Shown: positions 1 through 7,640 of the stretch, piece by piece
Layout of the letters: each line of letters starts with the position of its first letter
Position numbering within the stretch: position 1 is the stretch's first letter
Assembly (NCBI GenBank): GCA_913058135.1
Contig: CAJXPR010000006.1
Coordinates: 1-61,183 of the forward strand
Direction: 5' to 3'
Length of the DNA: 61,183 nucleotides
Source: an uncultured Gammaproteobacteria bacterium
Lineage (GTDB): Bacteria; Pseudomonadota; Gammaproteobacteria; Pseudomonadales; Pseudohongiellaceae
Program-made: the position numbers and the translations under genes
Notes under the pieces: model-generated
The model's database searches: none
Told to the model about the DNA's origin: nothing
What the model saw: only the letters and a program-made list of their open reading frames with translations

Positions 1-48
1 TCTACACAGAGTAGATCGTCGGCAGCGTCAGATGTGTATAAGAGACAG
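1..48 (+). other. Nextera sequencing adapter (i5 side), artefact
   Basis: Positions 1-7 are the end of the Illumina P5 primer, 8-15 (AGAGTAGA) look like an i5 index, 16-29 are the Nextera read-1 primer site, and 30-48 are the Tn5 mosaic end (AGATGTGTATAAGAGACAG). This is library-preparation sequence, not genome. The first open reading frame gains a false Met-Tyr-Lys-Arg-Gln start from it. Confidence 0.97.
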
Positions 49-1023
49 ATTCAGGGCTTGTCACTGCTGTTGATGGTCTGGTGTGCGTTCGCGCTGGAAG
101 GCCTTGGCGCTGGTCTGGCCATCGTGGCGCTGCTGGTGGTGTTCAGTCTGGCTCGCGGTGCCTGCTCGGTTGCCTACAAGGATGTGCTGGGCAAGACCAT
201 TCCCAAAACCCGCCGGGGCCGTTTGTCCGGCTGGATCAGCGCCATTGCGGGATTGTCCGCGTTCGCCGCCGGGCTGCTGCTAAGCACAACCGGCGACAGC
301 GAAGCCACCGGGTTTTATGCCGGTCTGCTTGCCGCAGGGGCCGCCCTTTGGCTTTTGGCCATTATCGCTTACGCGCGGATCAGGGAGTTTCCCGGCGCGA
401 CTGACGGCGGCGCCAATGGTTTCAGTGAGGCATTTGCGCGGCTGTCGCTGTTGCGAGAGGACAGGGCGTTTCGTCAATTTGTTGTTGCCCGGGCGCTGGC
501 GATGGGGTCTGGCCTGGTTGCACCGTTTTACATTGCCCTGGCACAGGATGACCTGGGAAGCGCAGCCTCGCTGCTGGGTATTTTTATAGCTGTTGAGGGC
601 CTGGCGGGATTGATGAGTTCACCCGTGTGGGGACGCTGGGCGGACCGCTCCAGCCGGCAGGTATTTGCAGTTGCCTGCGCGCTGGCATCGGTGACCTCAC
701 TGACGGTGGCCGCCTGGTCACTGCTGATCGATTCGTCGTCGGCGTCACAATGGTTCTATCCCGCCGCTTTTTTTGTGCTCGGGGTTTCCCATGCGGGGGT
801 CAGACTGGGACGCAAAACCTATCTGGTCGATATGGCCGGCGGCAACAAACGCACCGATTATGTCGCGATAAGCAACACCGTGATCGGGCTGTTATTGCTG
901 GTTTCCGGCGTGCTGGGCGCCCTGGCCGCGCTGGTGTCTGTGCCCCTGGTCATCGCCTTGCTGGGTTCGGCAGGACTGCTGGGGGCGGCGCTGAGCCTGC
1001 GGTGGCAGCCAGTGTCGGGTTGA
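49..1023 (+). CDS. MFS transporter, 5'-truncated
   Basis: About 324 residues remain and the reading frame is open into the adapter, so the start is lost and the gene is partial. The product is almost entirely hydrophobic, with roughly nine to ten membrane spans. A basic cytoplasmic loop (KTRRGRLSG) and a second one (WGRWADRSSRQ) look like the conserved loops of major facilitator carriers, the second at the start of the C-terminal half. It should be an inner-membrane secondary transporter. The substrate cannot be told. The stop at 1021-1023 is followed by a short tandem repeat shared with the end of the next, convergent gene. Confidence 0.75.
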   Translation: MQGLSLLLMVWCAFALEGLGAGLAIVALLVVFSLARGACSVAYKDVLGKTIPKTRRGRLSGWISAIAGLSAFAAGLLLSTTGDSEATGFYAGLLAAGAALWLLAIIAYARIREFPGATDGGANGFSEAFARLSLLREDRAFRQFVVARALAMGSGLVAPFYIALAQDDLGSAASLLGIFIAVEGLAGLMSSPVWGRWADRSSRQVFAVACALASVTSLTVAAWSLLIDSSSASQWFYPAAFFVLGVSHAGVRLGRKTYLVDMAGGNKRTDYVAISNTVIGLLLLVSGVLGALAALVSVPLVIALLGSAGLLGAALSLRWQPVSG

Positions 1024-1040
1024 GCCCGCCGGGCTCTTAA

Positions 1041-1096
1041 CAGGCTGGCGGCTAACAGGCTTGCGGCTAACAGGCTTGCGGCTAACGGGCTTGCGG
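1041..1096. repeat. 15-bp tandem repeat, about 3.7 copies
   Basis: The unit CAGGCTTGCGGCTAA occurs at 1041-1055 (one mismatch), 1056-1070, 1071-1085 and partly at 1086-1096 (CGGGCTTGCGG). It lies between two convergent genes and its last copy overlaps the stop codon (TAG, complement of 1082-1084) of the CYTH gene. The unit length is a multiple of three, so slippage here could lengthen the CYTH C-terminus if the stop codon were altered. Confidence 0.85.
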
Positions 1097-1543
1097 CGTG
1101 CGCGCCAGCGCCGAGTTAAAATAACGCGGATCTCCGGATACCTCCCGATCTATCCACGGTGGCAATGAAAAGCGGGTATCCTCACGGGGTAACTCGATTT
1201 CAGCCAGTATCAGGCCTTTATTGGCGGCGCCAAAAACATCCACTTCCCACCAGTGACCAGCATACTCCACCCGGTACCGGGTCTTTTCAATGAGAGGTTG
1301 CTGGCACAGGTCGGTCAGCATTTCTTCTGCATCCGACAGCGGTATGGGGTATTCGTATTCGGCGCGTGAGTAGCCCCGGGTCGGTCCCTTGATCGTGACA
1401 AAGGCCTGCTCACCGGCAACCCTGATACGGACGGTAATGCCAGTGCCCGGACACAGATAGCCTTGCCGATAGCGCACGCCTTCAACTGTTGGCTGCCATC
1501 TGGTCTTGTCGACCAGGAATTTCCTCTCAATCTCGATCGCCAT
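1082..1543 (-). CDS. CYTH-domain (triphosphate tunnel) phosphohydrolase
   Basis: The 153-residue protein opens with the family signature ExExK (EIERKF at residues 4-9) and carries the alternating charged strands of the tunnel fold: VRIRV, FVTIKG, EYEYPIP, KTRYRVEY, WEVDVF and LAEIEL. Single-domain CYTH proteins of this size are usually metal-dependent inorganic tri- or polyphosphatases in the cytoplasm. Adenylate cyclase activity is known only for some relatives. It follows the thioredoxin-like gene with a 17-nt gap on the same strand, so the two are probably co-transcribed. The ATG start at 1543 puts the signature at the extreme N-terminus, as is usual. Confidence 0.88.
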   Translation of the reverse strand: MAIEIERKFLVDKTRWQPTVEGVRYRQGYLCPGTGITVRIRVAGEQAFVTIKGPTRGYSRAEYEYPIPLSDAEEMLTDLCQQPLIEKTRYRVEYAGHWWEVDVFGAANKGLILAEIELPREDTRFSLPPWIDREVSGDPRYFNSALARTPQAR

Positions 1544-1560
1544 CAGTCAGCCGTCATTGT

Positions 1561-1992
1561 TCACAGCGAATTCATGTGCTGCGAAATGAAGCCCCGCAGC
1601 GCCTCGACGCTGTCCGGTCGGCCCATGGTTGCAATGGCGTCACCAGCGCCGTCCAGCAGCACCAGCGAACCGTCGCTGACATTGTGTGTTTCCGCAAAGG
1701 CCACACCGTCCGGATGTCCGGTATGAACGAGCAGGAACATCAGCTGATCCTGGTAGTCCGGATAGACCATTTCCATTTGCGCCAGGGTGCGCTCGCCCCC
1801 CATGACATGAATCTCGCGCAACATGACCAGCGCAGGTGTGCCTTGACCCACTTGACCCAGATCGCTGGAAAAGGTGGATTTGGGTAATAACTGCCATAGC
1901 ACCAGTCCGACCACAGCGAGGCAGCTTAGCACAACAAGAACTCTGACGAGCCGGGATGAGGCGGACCGGGACACGGTGCTGCTTTGACTCAT
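1561..1992 (-). CDS. Thioredoxin-fold-like single-span membrane protein
   Basis: The ATG at 1992 is chosen over an in-frame TTG at 2013 because AGGAGA sits 9 nt before it. The 143-residue product starts with a Ser-rich cytoplasmic tail, then one membrane helix (about residues 17-33, VRVLVVLSCLAVVGLVLWQL), then an approximately 100-residue periplasmic domain. The pattern TPALVMLREIHVMGG...YPDYQDQLMFLLVHTGHPDG...GSLVLLDGAGDAI resembles a thioredoxin fold, but the CxxC motif is absent: the only Cys lies in the membrane helix. A redox role is therefore unlikely and the function is unknown. It is co-directional with the CYTH gene. Confidence 0.6.
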   Translation of the reverse strand: MSQSSTVSRSASSRLVRVLVVLSCLAVVGLVLWQLLPKSTFSSDLGQVGQGTPALVMLREIHVMGGERTLAQMEMVYPDYQDQLMFLLVHTGHPDGVAFAETHNVSDGSLVLLDGAGDAIATMGRPDSVEALRGFISQHMNSL

Positions 1993-2166
1993 GACGTGGA
2001 AATCTCCTGTCAATTGCGGGAAGATGGGTGATTACTACCGATTGAGAATAGCACGGGCCGTAGCTGTGTCACTAGACGCATATGGCAGTGACTTTCGGGG
2101 CTGCCGGGGGCGCGGGTCAAAGGCACAGGTCTGCGTTATACTGCCGTCGACAACAGAAGGGGATTT

Positions 2167-4101
2167 ATGTTTAGTTTGCCGGACTGGCTCAGGCAGCGCT
2201 CGCAGAAGAAAAACGGTATATCGCTGGATCGCGAGGATAACGAGCGTCTGGACCAGTTCGCCCGGAGTGTCCGGCGTGTGCGAATGTCGCGCAGCCTGCT
2301 GGGGCTCGCCTGGACCGCAGGGCCGGTCACGGCCATCGGCCTGTATGGTGGTTATTACATTGGTTTCGGGCAGGCGCCGTCGAGTCAGCAACTGGTGTAT
2401 TTCGTCAGCTTCACTGTGCTCAGTGGTCTGATCGCTCTGGCTGCAAAGATTGTCTACGACAGCACGCTGGGCTACGCCACCGAGCGTGCACAGCAGTACG
2501 TTGTGGAAGTAACCGATAAGCTGGGCGACCTGATTCTTTCCGCCCGTGACCTGATGATCAGCACATTTGAAGGTGAAACCCGCGAGCGTGAAGCGGCCGT
2601 GCAACTGCTGCAACGCGTCGATCTGTCGCCAGAGAGCGTAGCGATGGCCTGCGAGCAACTCACCGGGGATGCTGAGCTGGGACGATTGCTGGCGACCATT
2701 GACAGTTTCCGTCGTGCGGGCCTGTATTCGCGAATAGCGGATATACGCCAGGTACACGGGGAGCATTTCGAGCAGGTTATCGCCGAGTTGCACCAGATCG
2801 CGCCTCAGGCAGCCGATGTGCTGCGGCAGCGTTATCTGGGAGAGATTGCCAGTCTGCGCCATGGCACGCCACGTACCGAGCACTTCATCTCCCGTGTGCT
2901 GGCGGCAATTGAGCAGGATAATCTGTTGCTGATCACCATGCAGGACGTGGAGTCCATGTTGGTGTTGTGCTTCGAGCTCATCAACGGCCGTGAGATACCC
3001 ATGCTGGTTTTCGACTACCGCGGTCGCTGGCGTCTTGCCGCCGCGCTGGATCGCATGGAGCGGCGTCGCAGTCGTTACCGTATCGCTCAGGCTGCCGGCA
3101 GCCACCGGATCAGAGGCCTGGCATCGTGGCTGGTAGAAGTTGACATCATGGATTATGGCGACGTTCCCGAGGGCATTTCGTCAGCATTGCTGATCGAACG
3201 GGTGAGTCTGGCTCTGGACAAGCTGGCCTTGCGCATGCGCAAGGACGTTGACGCCATTCGCAAGGGTGATGCCGGCTTGCGGACTACACTTCGTCGCCAC
3301 GCCGAGATCATGACCAGCGCCCTGCGCCTTTATCGCATCGCTCATGAATCATTCAAGCGCATTGGCGAATTACATGCCGAGTTCCTGGTGACCGCCGAGG
3401 GCTGGAATCGTATGATGGACGCCGCGCATCTGGATGCCGAGGAGCTGCAGATCGGCCCGCGGGGTCGTGGCGTCAGAATCCGCGAAAAAGTGGTCCGTCT
3501 GGACGATGAGGAGCGCAAGGAAGTTTGTCGGATCCTCGCCCGATATCTGCGTAATCAACACCTTGAGGCTCACGAGACCAAGGGGCTGTTTGAACGTCGC
3601 AGTGACAAGGACAACCCGCTGACGCTCGATACCGCCCGGCAACTGGCCATTGAGGTCGCGCTGGCACTTGAACCTCATATTCATCTTTCCTATCCGGAAA
3701 TACAACGTGGCATCGGTGCGACGCTGGCCACATATCTGGGAGACCTGGAACCTGGAATGAGTGCCAACGAGAAAAAAGTGCTGGCCGAGTCAATGGCACA
3801 GGATGTGGTAGAGGACATGAGTCAGGCTGCGGAGCATCTTGCCGTGGCACTGGTGCGACACTATCGTGTCAATCTGACTGACGAGGCCAGCCAGTTTCTA
3901 CATGAAACCTACGGCGCCCGGCAATCGGTGCTCGATATTCTCAGTCAACATCAGGGCTCCGAGGCAATCTCGCAAAGTCTGCTTACAGGCCGGCCTGCCG
4001 TCGTGCCGCCAGCCCAGCGCCGTTGGTATCGCGCGCTGGTTCATGCCAAACGGCTGGTGGGTAACGAACGTTTTGTGCCTCCGTGGACCGAACGTCAATG
4101 A
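2167..4101 (+). CDS. Uncharacterised 644-residue membrane-anchored helical protein
   Basis: The ATG at 2167 is preceded by AGAAGGGG with normal spacing. Two membrane helices near the N-terminus (about residues 45-65 and 80-98, SLLGLAWTAGPVTAIGLYGG and YFVSFTVLSGLIALAAKIVY) form a hairpin. The remaining ~540 residues are charged and mostly helical, rich in Arg and Glu, with coiled-coil-like stretches, and should lie in the cytoplasm. I recognise no catalytic motif. A long frame on the opposite strand (2035-3105) is a shadow. The gene stands alone, upstream and convergent with a GST gene whose stop lies 2 nt after its own. Confidence 0.75.
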   Translation: MFSLPDWLRQRSQKKNGISLDREDNERLDQFARSVRRVRMSRSLLGLAWTAGPVTAIGLYGGYYIGFGQAPSSQQLVYFVSFTVLSGLIALAAKIVYDSTLGYATERAQQYVVEVTDKLGDLILSARDLMISTFEGETREREAAVQLLQRVDLSPESVAMACEQLTGDAELGRLLATIDSFRRAGLYSRIADIRQVHGEHFEQVIAELHQIAPQAADVLRQRYLGEIASLRHGTPRTEHFISRVLAAIEQDNLLLITMQDVESMLVLCFELINGREIPMLVFDYRGRWRLAAALDRMERRRSRYRIAQAAGSHRIRGLASWLVEVDIMDYGDVPEGISSALLIERVSLALDKLALRMRKDVDAIRKGDAGLRTTLRRHAEIMTSALRLYRIAHESFKRIGELHAEFLVTAEGWNRMMDAAHLDAEELQIGPRGRGVRIREKVVRLDDEERKEVCRILARYLRNQHLEAHETKGLFERRSDKDNPLTLDTARQLAIEVALALEPHIHLSYPEIQRGIGATLATYLGDLEPGMSANEKKVLAESMAQDVVEDMSQAAEHLAVALVRHYRVNLTDEASQFLHETYGARQSVLDILSQHQGSEAISQSLLTGRPAVVPPAQRRWYRALVHAKRLVGNERFVPPWTERQ

Positions 4102-4103
4102 CC

Positions 4104-4721
4104 TCAGGCTTTGGCGGAAGGGCGTTGTGACACCCGATCATACCAGGCCTGCAGGTGCGTCTGATCCGGCTGGATACGTTGAGCGATCACACGATTGAAA
4201 TCGACAGTACACAGGGCATTGATATCTGCGGCGCTGAACTGGTCACCACAAATGAAGTCGCGGTCGGCCAGTTGCTTGTTCAGGAAATGCATGAATTTTG
4301 ATGCCTGAATTTTGCATTCCTCGCCCCACTCCGGGAAAGGTTTCATGCGATCCTTGAAATAGCCGGTGGTGTGCTGAAACGCCATGCCCGTGGGTGTCAT
4401 GAAATAGAAATCAATCCATCGCAGCCACTGGTCAATTTGCGCTTTTTCCAGCGGTGTGCGTCCCATCAGCGGCATGGTGTCGGGGTATGCTTCTTCGAAG
4501 TAACGGCAGATGGCCACGGTTTCGGCGATGCAGGCGCCACTGTCCAACTCCAGGACCGGTACTTTTTTCAGCGGGTTGCGGACGGCAAATTCCGGGGTCA
4601 GGTTTTCGCCCTTCTGCAGATCCAGTTGAATGATCTCGACGCTGTCCAGCAGGCCTTTCTCAGCAAGAAAGATGCGTACGCGGCGTGGATTGGGCGCGGT
4701 GCGGGTTTCAAACAGTTTCAT
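4104..4721 (-). CDS. Glutathione S-transferase family protein
   Basis: The 205-residue cytosolic protein has the usual two parts. An N-terminal thioredoxin-like domain (MKLFETRTAPNPRRVRIFLAEKG, then KKVPVLELDSGACIAETVAICRYFEE, which contains the cis-Pro glutathione-binding segment) is followed by an all-helical domain from about residue 90 with DRDFICGDQFSAADINALCTVDF, the N-capping box of GSTs. It should use or bind glutathione. The substrate is unknown. It ends 2 nt from the convergent 644-residue gene. No partner gene points to a pathway. Confidence 0.88.
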   Translation of the reverse strand: MKLFETRTAPNPRRVRIFLAEKGLLDSVEIIQLDLQKGENLTPEFAVRNPLKKVPVLELDSGACIAETVAICRYFEEAYPDTMPLMGRTPLEKAQIDQWLRWIDFYFMTPTGMAFQHTTGYFKDRMKPFPEWGEECKIQASKFMHFLNKQLADRDFICGDQFSAADINALCTVDFNRVIAQRIQPDQTHLQAWYDRVSQRPSAKA

Positions 4722-4789
4722 GAGTCGCTCTCTGGGTCAGGGTTTATTGTTCATTGTCCAGGACCATCATATCGCCAACTGTTCACAGG

Positions 4790-5464
4790 TCAACCGCCGC
4801 CGTTGCAGGTGCCGTCGCTGCGCCTGGCACTGAATCTCAGATCCGCATAGGCTGCGGTTAAAGTGCTGTCACTGTCATCACCGTCGGTCATGATCGCAAT
4901 ACCATCGAGTTGATCAATATCTTCAGAAAATGCCGTTTGCCAGTCCTTCTGGATGTCGCGGCTGTGAGTAACCCACTCACCGGCCTTGTTGTTGCCACTG
5001 TTCAGTGACCACATGATGGCGTTGTCGCCGGCGTAGGCATTCGGCCAGCGCTGATCGGTGGCTTGTGATCCGGACCAGACGTAGTTGATGGTTTTGGTGC
5101 GCCAGAACGCCAGCCCGCCACGCTTCACCACATAAACCCGCGCGGCAAAGTCATCGCCGGCCTTGCTGCGTTCATCAAGGTCATGGGTGGTTTCCTGGAT
5201 GCGCCAGCGCCAGCCAAGACAGGGTGTGGTGTCCAGGTCTACACGACCCTGCCGATAGAAGGCGCTGGCCTGGCCCCGGGTTTGCGCCGTCACGATAAGC
5301 CCCTTATCGTCTCCGGCGGTGACGGTGTAACGCGTGTTGCCGGTGAAGCTGCGTTCCTGCCAGTTGTCAAAGTCACTGACAGACAGGTCGTCGTTGGCCC
5401 ATGCCAATCCGCAAAGCAGCATGCCGGTCACGGCTACATACATCGAAAGAGGCTGACGGGTCAT
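4790..5464 (-). CDS. DUF3047 periplasmic protein
   Basis: The 224-residue product has a signal peptide (residues 1-23, ending LLCGLAWA) and a beta-rich body typical of DUF3047: CLGWRWRIQ, a DDFAARVYVV strand, INYVWSG, and WVTHSRDIQKDW, with GIAIMTDGDDSDSTLTAAYADLRF at the end. The family is widespread in proteobacteria and its function is unknown; the fold looks like a lectin-type jelly roll. It begins 3 nt after the stop of the REC-EAL gene, so it is very likely the last gene of the histidine kinase operon and might be the periplasmic output or sensor component. Confidence 0.85.
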   Translation of the reverse strand: MTRQPLSMYVAVTGMLLCGLAWANDDLSVSDFDNWQERSFTGNTRYTVTAGDDKGLIVTAQTRGQASAFYRQGRVDLDTTPCLGWRWRIQETTHDLDERSKAGDDFAARVYVVKRGGLAFWRTKTINYVWSGSQATDQRWPNAYAGDNAIMWSLNSGNNKAGEWVTHSRDIQKDWQTAFSEDIDQLDGIAIMTDGDDSDSTLTAAYADLRFSARRSDGTCNGGG

Positions 5465-5467
5465 CTG

Positions 5468-7621
5468 TTATCTGTCCTCGCTGTGCATACGGTCACTGGC
5501 TCGCAGTATCAATTGCTGCACACTGCCATCGTCAGGCTCCAGTAATGACCAGCCCGAGTTGTAGCTGACGGGGTGTGGCTGGGCGATCGCCCGGGCGACG
5601 GCCCGCAACCGGTTGAGGGCAGCCTGCGGGCCCAGCGGATCAATGTCGACCATCAAAACCACAAAGTCATCGTCACCGTACCGGGCGATGAGATCCGATC
5701 CGCGGAATGTTTCACGTAGCAGACGGCTGAACTCGATCAGAGCCCGGTCACCAGCCGCCGGGCCGTGACGTCCGTTAAAACTCTTGAAGTCGACCAGATC
5801 AAACAGAAACAGGCATGCCTGCAAGTCGGCATCATGGCACAGGGCAATGGCTTCCTGCGCCCGGGCATCGAAGCCACGCCGGTTAAGCATGTTGGTCAGT
5901 GGATCGGCGTGAGCAAGGAAATCGGCCGTCAATTCGTTTTCGATCATCTGCGCTGCATGCCGCAACACCGCCTCATCGTGCCGGGAAAACTCACGAGGCT
6001 CGCGATCTATCAGGCACAGGGTACCGAGCCTGCTGCCGGTATCAGCATGCACCGGGCAACCGGCATAAAAACGAATATGCGGATCCTGCAGCACCAGTGG
6101 GTTGTTTTTGAATGTCGGATTAATTGTCGCGTCAGGTATGACCATCACTTCTTCATGTTCGATGGCGTAGGTACAAAACGATATGTCACGGGCCGTTTCG
6201 GGTACGTCCAGTCCGATGCTGGACTTGAACCATTGGCGATTGGCATCAACCAGCGTAAACAGCGCTATGGGTACGCGGAACAGGCGGGCCGCGAGTCGCG
6301 TGATCCGGTCAAACCGTTCATCCGGCGGCGTGTCCAGTATGTTCAGTGAATGCAGGACCTGCAGGCGCCGGGACTCATCAGTCAGACGTCCTTTGCGCAA
6401 CCAGTCAAGGACCACATCGGGCGGCATTGGGCGGGCGATGGCGTAGCCTTGCGCCAAATCGCAGCCGATGCTGCGCAGATATTCCAGCGTTTCGTCTCTT
6501 TCGATACCTTCGGCGGATGTGTACAGGCCCAGACCGTGACCAAGATCGATGATGGTCTTGATGACCGTGCGCGATTCCTTGGATTCAGCGGCAGTCATGA
6601 CAAACGACTTGTCGATTTTTATCTCGGAAAAAGGCAGGCGTGCCAGCTGCAGCATGGATGAATAGCCGGTGCCAAAATCATCTATCGACAGATGAAATCC
6701 TTTCATGCGCAATCGCGTGAGAATATCGAGCGAGCTGATCGGGTCTTCCATGGCGCAGGATTCGGTCAGCTCAAAGATCAGGCGGTCTGGACGAATGCCC
6801 GTGCTTTGGCAGTACTCGTCCATGCGCTCGAACAGGTCTATATTGTTCAACGAGCTTGCAGAAATATTGATCGACAATGTTATTTCCCTTAACCGGCGGC
6901 GCAGGTAGTCAAACTCCGGAGAGCTGTCGAGTTGCGTGGGCAATTGCGACAACCAGCGCAATCCCTGCACCATGACCGATTCCGTCAATGTGTCGATCAG
7001 GCCGTAGCGTTCGGCCAGGGGAATAAACCGGTCCGGTCCAACGGGGCCGTGCCGGGGATGGTTCCAGCGCGCCAGGGCTTCGAACCCGGCCAGCAGACCG
7101 GTACGGCAATTGATTTTTGGCTGATAAACCAGCGTTATCTGTTTATTCTCCAGCGCATTCACGAGGTCCTGGCGACTGATGTCATTGTCGAATGCCGACG
7201 CTGTATCACCGATCACGGGCGCCGTGCCTGTCTGGTTATCGGTGCTGTTTGAGTGCTTCAACATCGCCCGCAGACGGGCTGGAGAAAACGGCTTGGCCAG
7301 CACGCCAGCAATATTGAGTCCGTGTTCGGCGGCTGACCGCGCTGCGGCATCCAGTACCCGACCACCGACGCCGCTGGAAATTATAATTTCTGCATGACAG
7401 CCCAGCCGTGCCAGCTCTACCATGACCTGGACGCCGTCCATTCTGGGCATGATCAGGTCGAGGGCAATAAAGTCTGGCTGCCAGTCCCTGACCTGTTGGA
7501 AGAATGCTGATGGTTCATCAACATAACGCGCCTCGACGCCGGCCATGGTCGCGATATTGGCGATGGTCTGTCCGGTAAGCGGATCATCATCCAGTATCAG
7601 TAATCGCGTCGTGGTGGTCAT
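5468..7621 (-). CDS. Response regulator with REC-EAL-GAF-degenerate GGDEF domains
   Basis: The 717-residue cytoplasmic protein has four domains. REC (1-125) has the acidic patch LILDDD, phosphoacceptor Asp55 and Lys111 in AKPF. EAL (150-405) keeps E181-A-L, the Asn in SINIS, the Glu in FELTES, Asp314-Asp315 in IDDFGTGYS, Lys in IKIDK and Glu in AEGIE, so c-di-GMP phosphodiesterase activity is expected. GAF (about 420-565) follows. The C-terminal GGDEF domain (about 570-717) reads GDDDF at 649-653 instead of GGDEF, so cyclase activity is doubtful. It starts 19 nt after the hybrid kinase gene, its probable phosphodonor, and is followed 3 nt later by the DUF3047 gene. Its REC-EAL half is related to the protein at 26791-27987. 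Confidence 0.9.
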   Translation of the reverse strand: MTTTTRLLILDDDPLTGQTIANIATMAGVEARYVDEPSAFFQQVRDWQPDFIALDLIMPRMDGVQVMVELARLGCHAEIIISSGVGGRVLDAAARSAAEHGLNIAGVLAKPFSPARLRAMLKHSNSTDNQTGTAPVIGDTASAFDNDISRQDLVNALENKQITLVYQPKINCRTGLLAGFEALARWNHPRHGPVGPDRFIPLAERYGLIDTLTESVMVQGLRWLSQLPTQLDSSPEFDYLRRRLREITLSINISASSLNNIDLFERMDEYCQSTGIRPDRLIFELTESCAMEDPISSLDILTRLRMKGFHLSIDDFGTGYSSMLQLARLPFSEIKIDKSFVMTAAESKESRTVIKTIIDLGHGLGLYTSAEGIERDETLEYLRSIGCDLAQGYAIARPMPPDVVLDWLRKGRLTDESRRLQVLHSLNILDTPPDERFDRITRLAARLFRVPIALFTLVDANRQWFKSSIGLDVPETARDISFCTYAIEHEEVMVIPDATINPTFKNNPLVLQDPHIRFYAGCPVHADTGSRLGTLCLIDREPREFSRHDEAVLRHAAQMIENELTADFLAHADPLTNMLNRRGFDARAQEAIALCHDADLQACLFLFDLVDFKSFNGRHGPAAGDRALIEFSRLLRETFRGSDLIARYGDDDFVVLMVDIDPLGPQAALNRLRAVARAIAQPHPVSYNSGWSLLEPDDGSVQQLILRASDRMHSEDR

Positions 7622-7640
7622 TGCTTGAATCCCATCGAAT

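Noticed and set aside
2035-3105. 356-codon open frame on the minus strand
   Set aside because: It lies opposite the 644-residue gene, has no ribosome site or recognisable domain, and is explained by codon bias of the real gene.
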